Assembly (NCBI RefSeq): GCF_022374875.2
Contig: NZ_CP092427.2
Location: forward strand, 4,278,001 to 4,342,000
Length of the DNA stretch: 64,000 nucleotides
DNA from: Mycolicibacterium rufum
GTDB lineage: Bacteria; Actinomycetota; Actinomycetes; Mycobacteriales; Mycobacteriaceae
Direction: 5' to 3'
Below the pieces are notes generated by a model. It had not been told where the DNA came from, made no database searches, and saw only the letters and a program-made list of their open reading frames with translations. Each line of letters starts with the position of its first letter. Position 1 is the stretch's first letter. A program made the position numbers and the translations under genes. Shown here one piece after another: positions 7,845 to 14,910 of the stretch.

Positions 7845-8891
7845 ATGGCGCTGCGCGTCGTGCAGTGGGCGACCGGCGGCGTCGGGGTCGCCGCGATCAA
7901 GGGCGTGCTCGAGCATCCCGAACTCGAACTCGCCGGGTGCTGGGTGCATTCGGCGGCCAAGGCCGGCCGCGACGTCGGCGACCTGATCGGCGCCGCAGCG
8001 CTCGGCGTCACCGCCACCGGCAGCATCGACGAGATCCTGGCGCTCGACGCCGACGCCGTCATCTACTCCCCGCTGATCGCGAACCCCGACGAGGTCATCG
8101 CGCTGCTGCGGTCGGGCAAGAACGTCGTGACCCCGGTCGGGTGGCTCTATCCCAGTGAGCGCAGCGGCGCGCCGCTGCGGGAGGCGGCACTGGCCGGCAA
8201 CGCCACCCTGCACGGCACCGGCATCGCGCCGGGCGGCATCAGCGAGAAGTTCCCGCTGATGCTGTCGGCGATGTCGACTGGCGTGACGTTCGTTCGGGCG
8301 GAGGAGTTCTCCGATCTCCGCACCTACGAGGCGCCGGACGTGCTTCGCCACGTGATGGGGTTCGGGGAGACGCCGGACAAGGCGCTGACGGGCCCGATGC
8401 AGAAGATGCTCGACGCCGGATTCATCAAGGCCGTCCGGATGTGCGTCGACCAACTCGGGTTCCACGCCGATCCGAAGGTGCGGGCCACCCAGGAGATCGC
8501 GGTGGCCACCGCCACCATCGACTCGCCGATGGGGCCGATCGAGCCCGGCCAGGTCGCCGGCCGGAAATTCCACTGGGAGGCGCTGGTCGACGGTCAGCCG
8601 GTAGTGCGGGTGACGGTCAACTGGCTGATGGGGGAGGAGCACCTGGACCCGGCGTGGTCGTTCGGACCGGCGGGCCAGCGCTACGAGATTGAGGTCCGGG
8701 GCAATCCCGACTTCACCGTGTCGGTCACCGGCTTCCAGAGCGAGGTCGGCGGCGAGGGTCCGGAGTACGGCGTGGTCGGCACGGCCGCGCACTGCGTCAA
8801 CTCGGTGCCCGCGGTGTGCGCGGCCCCGCCGGGCATCGCCACCTATCTGGATCTCCCGCTGATCAGCGGCCGGGCGGCGCCCGGACTGTAG
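7845..8891 (+). CDS. Dihydrodipicolinate reductase-like NAD(P)-binding protein
   Basis: A 348-residue protein with a Rossmann N-terminus (VVQWATGGVGVAAIKGV) and a domain like DapB/diaminopimelate dehydrogenase N-termini. It belongs to a mycobacterial family unrelated in role to lysine synthesis; the closest M. tuberculosis relative I recall is Rv1059. The substrate is unknown. The C-terminal half contains two conserved stretches, HGTGIAPGGISEK and NSVPAVCAAPPGI, that define this family. The ATG at 7845 has a strong AGGAGGAG upstream. Sharing a KstR-type operator with the thiolase gene suggests a redox step on a sterol or lipid intermediate, but that is inference. Confidence 0.7.
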   Translation: MALRVVQWATGGVGVAAIKGVLEHPELELAGCWVHSAAKAGRDVGDLIGAAALGVTATGSIDEILALDADAVIYSPLIANPDEVIALLRSGKNVVTPVGWLYPSERSGAPLREAALAGNATLHGTGIAPGGISEKFPLMLSAMSTGVTFVRAEEFSDLRTYEAPDVLRHVMGFGETPDKALTGPMQKMLDAGFIKAVRMCVDQLGFHADPKVRATQEIAVATATIDSPMGPIEPGQVAGRKFHWEALVDGQPVVRVTVNWLMGEEHLDPAWSFGPAGQRYEIEVRGNPDFTVSVTGFQSEVGGEGPEYGVVGTAAHCVNSVPAVCAAPPGIATYLDLPLISGRAAPGL

Positions 8892-8908
8892 GTGACTAGC
8901 ATCGCGGT

Positions 8909-8929
8909 ATGCCCGGAGCCGTGTGCTGA
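8909..8929 (+). CDS. Six-codon leaderless upstream reading frame
   Basis: A -10 box TAGCAT (8897-8902) is six bases upstream of an ATG that encodes MPGAVC and stops at TGA 8927-8929. That stop overlaps the ATG of the glutamine amidotransferase gene (TGATG). The layout predicts a leaderless transcript that starts with this peptide and reinitiates at the next gene. No peptide function is claimed. Confidence 0.45.
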   Translation: MPGAVC

Positions 8930-9789
8930 TGTGCCGACTGTTCGGGTTGCACGCCCGCGCCGCCGTGCCCGCGACGTTCTGGTTGCTCGACGCGCCCGAC
9001 AGCCTGGCCGAACAGAGCCGGCGCAACCCCGACGGCACCGGTCTCGGATACTTCGACACTGCGGGCCGGCCCGTGGTCGACAAGCAGCCCCTGGCGGCCT
9101 GGGACGACGCGGAGTTCGCCCGGGAGGCTCGTGAGGTCACGGCCACGACGGTCCTCGCCCATGTGCGCTACGCGTCCACCGGCGGCCCCGATGCGGCGAA
9201 CACCCACCCGTTCCTGCAGGACGGCCGGTTGTTCGCCCACAACGGCGTGGTCGAGGGTCTCGACGTGCTCGACGCCCGGCTGGCCGAGTTGCAGGTCGCG
9301 GATCTGGTTGCCGGGCAGACGGATTCGGAACGGGTGTTCGCGCTCATCACCGCCTCGGTGCGGGCCCGGGGTGGCGACGTGGGCGCCGGTCTGCGCGACG
9401 CCGTCGGCTGGCTGGCCGCCCACGTGGGCGTCTACGCGCTGAACATCCTGCTGTGCACGGCCACCGACATGTGGGCGCTGCGCTACCCCGACACCCACGA
9501 CCTGTTCGTGCTGGACCGCCGTGACCCCGCGCGACACGCACCGTTCGAGTTGCGCAGCAGCAGGATTCACACCCGGGCAGCGCGGCTCGACGACGCCCCG
9601 TCAGTGGTGTTCGCCACCGAACGCATGGACGACGACCCGGCTTGGCGGCCGCTGCGCGACGGCGAACTGGTACACGTCGGACCCGGCCTCGACATCACCT
9701 GCGCCACCGGCGTGGTCGCAGCACCCAGACACCGACTGACGACGGCGGACTTGAATCCGGTCGCGGCGGCGAGTCAGCGCACCGGCTGA
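8929..9789 (+). CDS. Class II glutamine amidotransferase (YafJ-like)
   Basis: A 286-residue Ntn-hydrolase-fold protein. Removal of Met would expose Cys2 (MCRLFGLHA) as the N-terminal nucleophile. I therefore place the start at ATG 8929 and not at the in-frame GTG two codons earlier, which would bury the Cys. Other family motifs are NPDGTGLGYF, HVRYASTGG and FAHNGVVEG, which bind glutamine. Only the amidotransferase half is present, with no synthase domain, as in YafJ/GAT-II stand-alone proteins of unclear acceptor. The start overlaps a six-codon upstream frame, and a dienelactone hydrolase gene follows after 13 bases. Confidence 0.82.
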   Translation: MCRLFGLHARAAVPATFWLLDAPDSLAEQSRRNPDGTGLGYFDTAGRPVVDKQPLAAWDDAEFAREAREVTATTVLAHVRYASTGGPDAANTHPFLQDGRLFAHNGVVEGLDVLDARLAELQVADLVAGQTDSERVFALITASVRARGGDVGAGLRDAVGWLAAHVGVYALNILLCTATDMWALRYPDTHDLFVLDRRDPARHAPFELRSSRIHTRAARLDDAPSVVFATERMDDDPAWRPLRDGELVHVGPGLDITCATGVVAAPRHRLTTADLNPVAAASQRTG

Positions 9790-9802
9790 GGAAAGGATGA
9801 CG

Positions 9803-10495
9803 ATGACCGACGTGGAGGTGCCGACACCGGCAGGATCGATCCCCGCCGCGCTCGCGGTGCCGGAGGGGCAGGGCCCGTGGCCGGGCGTCGTCGTGGTGCA
9901 CGACGCTTTCGGGTTGACCGCCGACATCCGGCGCAACGCCGCACGATTCGCCGAGCGGGGCTTCCTCGCGCTGGCCCCCGACCTGTACTCGCGGGGTGGT
10001 GCGGTGCGGTGCGTCCGGACCGTACTGCGCGCCCTGGCCCAGCGGCGCGGTCAGGCCGTCGACGACCTGCAGGCCGCCCGCGCCCTGCTCGCCGAACGGC
10101 AGGACTGCACCGGCAGAGTGGGCATCGCCGGCTTCTGCATGGGGGGCGGATTCGCTCTCGTGATGGGCACCCAGGGCTTCGACGTGTCGGCGCCGTTCTA
10201 CCCGTCGATCATGCGGGACTACGGCTTCCTCGACGCCGGCACCTGCCCGGTGGTGGCCAGCTACGGCAAGAAGGACGTCCTGAACATCGGCAACGGTCCT
10301 CGGCTCGAGGAGACGTTGCAGCGCAACGGAGTTCCACACGACGTCAAGGTCTACCCCGGCGTCGGGCACTCGTGGGCCAACGAGCTGCCCGGCCAGCCGT
10401 TCCTGCGCATCGTCGGCTTCGGTCACGACGCCGAGACCACCGATGACGCCTACCGGCGCGTGTTCTCGTTCTTCGACACCCACCTCGCGTCGTGA
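9803..10495 (+). CDS. Dienelactone hydrolase family protein
   Basis: A 230-residue alpha/beta hydrolase of the DLH type with a Cys nucleophile (GFCMGGGFAL), acid residue near YGKKDVLN and catalytic His in VGHSWANE. The family hydrolyses dienelactones or related small lactones and esters; the actual substrate here is unknown. Two in-frame ATGs exist. I prefer 9803, seven bases after GAGGAAAGG, over 9797, which is too close to that site. The stop overlaps the GTG of the following patatin gene by four bases (GTGA), so the two are translationally coupled. Confidence 0.82.
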   Translation: MTDVEVPTPAGSIPAALAVPEGQGPWPGVVVVHDAFGLTADIRRNAARFAERGFLALAPDLYSRGGAVRCVRTVLRALAQRRGQAVDDLQAARALLAERQDCTGRVGIAGFCMGGGFALVMGTQGFDVSAPFYPSIMRDYGFLDAGTCPVVASYGKKDVLNIGNGPRLEETLQRNGVPHDVKVYPGVGHSWANELPGQPFLRIVGFGHDAETTDDAYRRVFSFFDTHLAS

Positions 10496-11358
10496 CGGCC
10501 GCTCAGCGCGCCCTGGTGCTCGCCGGTGGTGGACTGGCGGGAATCGCCTGGGAGACCGGCATTCTGACGGGTGTCGCCGATGCGGAGCCCGCCGCGGCGC
10601 AGGCGTTGCTCGACGCCGACGTGGTATTGGGCACCTCGGCGGGGTCGACGGTCGCCGCCCAGTTGGGCAGCGGCCTGCCGCTCGAGGAGTTGTTCGCCCG
10701 GCAGGTGTCCGACGAGGACGGCGCGGCCGAGATCCATCCCGGCGTGTCGGTCGACGCGATCACCGAGCTGTTTCTGGAGGCGATGCTCACCCCCGGCGCC
10801 ACGCTGGAGCAGAAGCTGCAGAAGATCGGTGCGATCGCGGCGGCCACCGACACCGTCGCCGAACCGGTCCGACGCGCGGTGATCGAGCACCGGCTGCCGT
10901 CCCACGACTGGCCGTCCCGCATGCTGCGGATCACCGGGATCGACATCGCCACCGGTGAACTCGTGGTCTTCGACCGCGCATCCGGCGTCGGGCTGGTCGA
11001 CGCGGTCGCCGCCAGTTGCGCGGTGCCGGGAGCGTGGCCGCCGGTCACCATCGGCGACCGGCGCTACATGGACGGCGGCGTGCGCAGCACTGTGAACATG
11101 TCCGCGGTCAGCGACTGCGACGTGGCCGTCGCTCTCGTCCCCTCCGGCACGGACACTCCGTCGCCGTGGGGGAGCGCCACGATCGAGGAGATCGGCGCAT
11201 TCCCCGGGACGACGCTGGCCGTTTTCGCCGACGCCGGCGCGCTGGCCGCGTTCGGGCCCAACCCGCTGGATCCGGCCTGCCGCGCGCCGTCGGCACATGC
11301 CGGCCGCGCGCAGGGTCGCCGTGAGGCCCGACGGGTCGCCGATTTCCTAGGCGTCTGA
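10492..11358 (+). CDS. Patatin-like phospholipase (Rv1062-like)
   Basis: A 288-residue patatin-fold serine lipase. The oxyanion-hole glycines are in VLAGGGLAGIAWE, the nucleophile is the Ser of GTSAGS and the catalytic Asp is in MDGGVRS, completing the Ser-Asp dyad. No signal peptide is seen, so it probably acts on intracellular lipid. The GTG start is coupled to the DLH gene (four-base overlap). It converges on a second patatin gene, with the two 3' ends overlapping by 12 bases. This pairing matches Rv1062/Rv1063c. Confidence 0.82.
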   Translation: MTAAQRALVLAGGGLAGIAWETGILTGVADAEPAAAQALLDADVVLGTSAGSTVAAQLGSGLPLEELFARQVSDEDGAAEIHPGVSVDAITELFLEAMLTPGATLEQKLQKIGAIAAATDTVAEPVRRAVIEHRLPSHDWPSRMLRITGIDIATGELVVFDRASGVGLVDAVAASCAVPGAWPPVTIGDRRYMDGGVRSTVNMSAVSDCDVAVALVPSGTDTPSPWGSATIEEIGAFPGTTLAVFADAGALAAFGPNPLDPACRAPSAHAGRAQGRREARRVADFLGV

Positions 11359-12324
11359 ACCGGTTTCGGGCACCCTGGCCTCCAGGGTGTCGAGGGCCAC
11401 GCTGGCCAGTTCCTGGCCGATGTCGATCACCTCGTTGGCGCGGTGGAAGTCCAGACTCCGGCACACGGTGCGCGGCACCTCGATGAGCAGATCGGGGGGA
11501 TAGGCCGCCAGCGTGTGACGGGCCAGCGCCGCCTGTGCGATGTCGATGACGCGGTTCATCACCTCGAAGGCGCCCAGCCGGGGGACCGTGGGTTCGGTGG
11601 GCGCGACGACGGGTTCGTCGTCGCCGACCGCGAATCGGCCGAGGACCGCGCGACCGGTGGGGGTGTCGAGCAGCGAGCGCGCGGCCTTGGAGTCGAGCAG
11701 CGACGACGAACTGCGCCACATCCGGTTGAGCCAGTCACCGGTCGGCTGACGCGCCTCCCGTTCGCGGCGGTGCGCTTCCGGATCGTCACCGGAGATGCTG
11801 ACCGCGATCGTCACGTCGGCGGCGACCGCCGCGATCGGCGCCATCGGCAGCGGGTCGAGGATGCCGCCGTCGCCGAGCAGCCGGCCGTCGAGCACGTGCG
11901 GGGTGATCACCCCCGGGATCGCGATCGAGGCGCGGATCGCGTCGTCGACCGGGCCGCGTTGCATCCACACCGACTTACCGGTGATCAGGTCGGTGGCCAC
12001 CGACGTGTACGGGATCGGCAGCGCCTCGATCGTCACCTCGCCGAGGATCTCGCGGACGGCCTCGAGGATCTTCTCCGCCCGCAGTACCCCCGCCGACGTG
12101 ATCGACGGGTCGAGCAGGCGCAGCACCGCGCGCTGGGTCAGCGAACCCGCCCAGGACGTGTACTCGTCGAGCTTGCCCGCCGCCTCCAGACCCCCGACCA
12201 GGGCGCCCATCGACGAGCCGGCGATTCCGACGATCTCGTGGCCGCGCTCGTGGAGTTCGTTGATCACGCCGATGTGGGCGTACCCCCGTGCGCCCCCGCT
12301 GCCCAGAGCCAATGCGACCCGCAT
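11347..12324 (-). CDS. Patatin-like phospholipase, RssA type (Rv1063c-like)
   Basis: A 325-residue patatin-family protein. Motifs are the oxyanion hole GSGGARGYAHIGV, nucleophile GSSMGAL and catalytic Asp in LGDGGILDPLP. This is the NTE/RssA branch, longer than the neighbouring patatin because of an about 100-residue C-terminal region (from about residue 215) with a helical stretch FEVMNRVIDIAQAALARH. No export signal was found. It is convergent with and overlaps the Rv1062-like gene. The ATG start at 12324 has GGGAGAAT about ten bases upstream. Confidence 0.82.
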   Translation of the reverse strand: MRVALALGSGGARGYAHIGVINELHERGHEIVGIAGSSMGALVGGLEAAGKLDEYTSWAGSLTQRAVLRLLDPSITSAGVLRAEKILEAVREILGEVTIEALPIPYTSVATDLITGKSVWMQRGPVDDAIRASIAIPGVITPHVLDGRLLGDGGILDPLPMAPIAAVAADVTIAVSISGDDPEAHRREREARQPTGDWLNRMWRSSSSLLDSKAARSLLDTPTGRAVLGRFAVGDDEPVVAPTEPTVPRLGAFEVMNRVIDIAQAALARHTLAAYPPDLLIEVPRTVCRSLDFHRANEVIDIGQELASVALDTLEARVPETGSDA

Positions 12325-12419
12325 CCGCTCATTCTCCCGCGTGAGATCCGGCGCGGACGGGCAACCCTGTCACCCGTGATCGGACACCCTGCGTTCTGTC
12401 GTCGTCGATACCTGACGCG

Positions 12420-12866
12420 CTACCCGCAGAGCGCGTCAGCGGCGGCCTCGACCGCGACGATCACCGCGGACTGCTGCCCGGCCGACAACTCCGACCACCG
12501 CTTGTCGAAGTCGCCCGGGCCGACCGTGGGTGCGCTCTGCAGCGTCTTCAGGTACGGCTCGATCTGCGTCTTCGGGTCACCGCCCTGCTGGTCCATCCAC
12601 GTCCGCGCCGTGCGGCAGGCCTGGAAGTAGTCGTCTTCGGTGGACTCGGCCGGCGCGCCCACCTTGGTGGTCACCCCTCCAGGGGACACGGCGATCGCGT
12701 CGGGCGCCAGCGACGCCGATGTCGCCGGCGGCGCCGAGGCAGACTCGGGCGCAGAGGCGGGCGCGGACGACGACGGGGACGCGGGCTCGGAGGACGAGGA
12801 GCATCCGGCCGACGCGGCCGCCCCCATCACGATGACAGCGACGACGCGGACGGCGCAGGAGAGCAT
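12420..12866 (-). CDS. lpqV: Lipoprotein LpqV
   Basis: A 148-residue lipoprotein: signal peptide RVVAVIVMGAAASAG with lipobox ASAGC (Cys22 lipidated). A Ser/Pro/Ala-rich linker runs to about residue 55. A small globular domain with two Cys (FQACRTART and ADALCG) follows, probably disulphide-linked outside the membrane. Its position next to the patatin and cysteine dioxygenase genes matches lpqV (Rv1064c). The function is unknown. A -10 box TACATT lies six bases upstream of the ATG, predicting a leaderless mRNA. Confidence 0.8.
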   Translation of the reverse strand: MLSCAVRVVAVIVMGAAASAGCSSSSEPASPSSSAPASAPESASAPPATSASLAPDAIAVSPGGVTTKVGAPAESTEDDYFQACRTARTWMDQQGGDPKTQIEPYLKTLQSAPTVGPGDFDKRWSELSAGQQSAVIVAVEAAADALCG

Positions 12867-12979
12867 GCCGCCAATGTAGACGGCGCCGCCGAACGAGCCG
12901 AACTGCGGTTTCTCAGATTCAGCGTGAGGTTATCTCCCGCGTCTGGCGTAACCCCGAAAAGCTGTGGAACACTGGCCAC

Positions 12980-13018
12980 GTGATGAACGAGACGTCGTTG
13001 GAGTGTTGTCCGGCCTGA
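12980..13018 (+). CDS. Cys-Cys upstream reading frame before cysteine dioxygenase
   Basis: GTG-ATG at 12980-12985 opens a 12-codon frame, MMNETSLECCPA, stopping at TGA 13016-13018, 42 bases upstream of the cysteine dioxygenase ATG. AACACT at 12968-12973 is six bases before the GTG, the spacing of leaderless mycobacterial starts. Two adjacent Cys codons (13004-13009) just before the stop resemble the polycysteine leader peptides known in mycobacteria to attenuate downstream genes. Its presence before a cysteine-consuming enzyme makes a regulatory role plausible; translation is not shown. Confidence 0.5.
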   Translation: MMNETSLECCPA

Positions 13019-13060
13019 CGCCGACCCCTCCCACCCGTTCATCCTCTCCTGGAGCATCCC

Positions 13061-13567
13061 ATGGTTCTCGCGCCTACCCGGCTGCGCCCTGCCGACCTGC
13101 TGCACGCCACCGACCGCTACGCCGCCGACGTCCTGGGCGGCCACTACGACCGTCTCCTGCCCCCCGGTGGGACTCCGACTACCGAGCGCTGGTTCACCCG
13201 CCTGCACGGCGACGACGAGCTCGACGTGTGGCTGATCAGCTGGGTGCCCGACCACGCGACCGAGCTGCACGACCACGGCGGCTCGATCGGCGCGCTCACG
13301 GTCGTCTCCGGTGCCCTGCAGGAGACCCGCTGGGACGGCGAACAGCTGCGCCACCGCAGACTCGCGGCGGGGGACCAGGCCGCGTTCCCGCTCGGCTGGG
13401 TGCACGACGTGGTCTGGGCCCGTGACACGATCACCGTCACCGGCCCCACCCTGAGCGTGCACGCCTACTCGCCGCCGTTGACCGCGATGTCCTACTACGA
13501 CGTGTCCGAGCGGAACACGTTGCGCCGCAAGCGGACCGAATTGACCGACCAGCCGGAGGGGAAGTAG
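13061..13567 (+). CDS. Cysteine dioxygenase-type cupin (Rv1065-like)
   Basis: A 168-residue cupin of the cysteine dioxygenase family, which oxidises L-cysteine to cysteine sulfinate with O2 and non-haem Fe(II). The iron ligands are the two His of TELHDHGGSIG and a third His in PLGWVHDVVW. The family substrate-binding features SIGALTVVSG and LSVHAYSPP are visible. GGAG lies six bases before the ATG, and a small Cys-Cys frame lies upstream. The rhodanese gene starts at the base after its stop, so the pair form a sulfur-handling operon: cysteine oxidation followed by sulfane-sulfur transfer. Confidence 0.88.
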   Translation: MVLAPTRLRPADLLHATDRYAADVLGGHYDRLLPPGGTPTTERWFTRLHGDDELDVWLISWVPDHATELHDHGGSIGALTVVSGALQETRWDGEQLRHRRLAAGDQAAFPLGWVHDVVWARDTITVTGPTLSVHAYSPPLTAMSYYDVSERNTLRRKRTELTDQPEGK

Positions 13568-13939
13568 ATGGGCAGCCGTATCGACGTCGTCCTGGAGAAC
13601 GCGCGCACGAAGATCGACCGGTTGTCCGCCGACGAGGTGCCCGCTGCACTGCGCCGCGGCGCCATCCTGGTCGACATCCGTCCCGCCGCGCAGCGCGCCC
13701 TCGAAGGTGAGGTGCCCACCGCGCTGATCATCGAGCGCAACGTGCTGGAATGGCGCCTCGACCCCACCAGCGACGCCCGGATCCCGCAGGCCGTCGACGA
13801 CGACGTGGAGTGGGTGGTGCTCTGCTCGGAGGGCTACACCTCCAGTCTCGCGGCCGCGGCGCTGCAGGAGATCGGGCTGCACCGCGCCACCGACGTCATC
13901 GGCGGCTACCACGCGCTCAAGGGCGTGCTGGTCTACTAG
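13568..13939 (+). CDS. Rhodanese-like sulfurtransferase (Rv1066-like)
   Basis: A 123-residue single-domain rhodanese. The catalytic loop is CSEGYTSS with the persulfide-carrying Cys, and the conserved VDIRPAAQR strand and DVIGGYHALKG end motif are present. It probably moves sulfane sulfur released in cysteine metabolism and is transcribed with the dioxygenase with no intergenic gap. The stop codon TAG (13937-13939) is part of the CTAG target of the IS element inserted here; the duplication regenerated the stop, so the protein remains intact. Confidence 0.85.
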   Translation: MGSRIDVVLENARTKIDRLSADEVPAALRRGAILVDIRPAAQRALEGEVPTALIIERNVLEWRLDPTSDARIPQAVDDDVEWVVLCSEGYTSSLAAAALQEIGLHRATDVIGGYHALKGVLVY

Positions 13940-14907
13940 GGCGTGTCTCCCAAATAGGTGTGGGTGTTGAGGCGATGCTGTTGGGGTGACGACGGCATCG
14001 CGGTACCGGGTTTTCAATGACACTCAGTGGGAGTTGATTTCGGGGCTGTTGCCCTCCAACGAGGGGCGTCGCGGTCGTCCGTTTGGTGATGACCGGCGTG
14101 TAATCGAAGGCATCGTCTATCGGTACCGCACGGGGATTCCGTGGCGTGATTTGCCGCGTTCTGAGTTCGGGCCGTGGCAGACAGTATGGAAGCGGCATCG
14201 CCGTTACGCCGGTGATGGAACCTGGGATCGGGTGCTGATGGCGCTGTTGGCCACTGCCGATGCTGACGGCCAGCTGGATTGGACCGTGTCGATCGATGCC
14301 ACGATCAACCGGGCTCATCAGCACGCCACAAACATGACCCGACCTGATCAGGACACAGGGGGCAGGGTCGAATTACACGAATCGCCCACTGCACGAGTGT
14401 GAACCTGCAGGTCATGGCATCGGGCGGTCACGCGGCGGATTGACCACCAAGATCCACACCGCCGTCGACGGCCGCGGGCGCCCGCTGGCTGTGGTGGTCA
14501 CCGGCGGCCAACGCAACGACGGCGCAATGCTGTCGCAAGTGCTCGAAGAGATCGTGGTACCCCGCTACCGCGGACGGGCTCGTTCGCGCCCCGATGCGGT
14601 CATCGCCGACCGGGCCTATTCCAGCGGGGTCACCCGACGATTTCTACGTGCACGCAGGATCACCGCGGTCATTCCGCAGAAGCGCGACGAGATCGCCAAC
14701 CGAAAACGCCGCGGTAGTGCTGGCGGTCGACCACCAGCACTCGACGAGATTCGCTACAAGCAGCGCAATCTCGTCGAACGGTCATACGCACTGCTCAAAC
14801 AATGGCGCGGCCTGGCCACCCGATACGACAAACTCGCCATCGTCTACCGGGCCGCAGTCGTACTCAGCGCCTGCATCACCTGGGCACGCCAAATAGGAGA
14901 CACGCCC
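13939..14907 (+). mobile_element. IS5-family (IS427-group) insertion sequence
   Basis: A 969-base element with terminal inverted repeats GGGCGTGTCTCC (13939-13950 and 14896-14907) that extend imperfectly into CCAAATAGG. It is flanked by TA, or CTAG if the longer reading is used, at 13936-13939 and 14907-14910, which fits target-site duplication. It carries two overlapping frames for one DDE transposase. It is inserted exactly in the overlapping stop codons of two convergent genes and leaves both complete. Confidence 0.9.
13986..14402 (+). CDS. IS5-family transposase, first frame
   Basis: 138 residues. The N-terminus FNDTQWELISGLLPSNEGRRGRP is the IS5-type helix-turn-helix/DUF4096 start, with GIVYRYRTGIPWRDLP following. 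It contains the first catalytic Asp (TVSIDATINRAHQHATN). It ends at a TGA just after TGGRVELHESPTARV, in the middle of the catalytic domain, so it needs frame-shifting into the second frame to make a complete enzyme. GTG start at 13986. Confidence 0.85.
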   Translation: MTTASRYRVFNDTQWELISGLLPSNEGRRGRPFGDDRRVIEGIVYRYRTGIPWRDLPRSEFGPWQTVWKRHRRYAGDGTWDRVLMALLATADADGQLDWTVSIDATINRAHQHATNMTRPDQDTGGRVELHESPTARV

Positions 14908-14910
14908 TAG
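14338..14910 (+). CDS. IS5-family transposase, second frame
   Basis: The frame is open from 14338, overlaps the first frame by 65 bases and lies in the +1 phase relative to it. The IS427-type block GHGIGRSRGGLTTKIH is encoded upstream of the first ATG (14440), which shows that the natural product is a fusion made by frameshifting, not an independent protein. It carries the second Asp (VIADRAYSS) and the Glu (RNLVERSYALLKQWRGLATRYDK split over two motifs). A G5 run at 14358-14362 is a possible slip site. Its stop TAG is supplied by the duplicated target site. Confidence 0.82.
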   Translation, partial: PDLIRTQGAGSNYTNRPLHECEPAGHGIGRSRGGLTTKIHTAVDGRGRPLAVVVTGGQRNDGAMLSQVLEEIVVPRYRGRARSRPDAVIADRAYSSGVTRRFLRARRITAVIPQKRDEIANRKRRGSAGGRPPALDEIRYKQRNLVERSYALLKQWRGLATRYDKLAIVYRAAVVLSACITWARQIGDTP

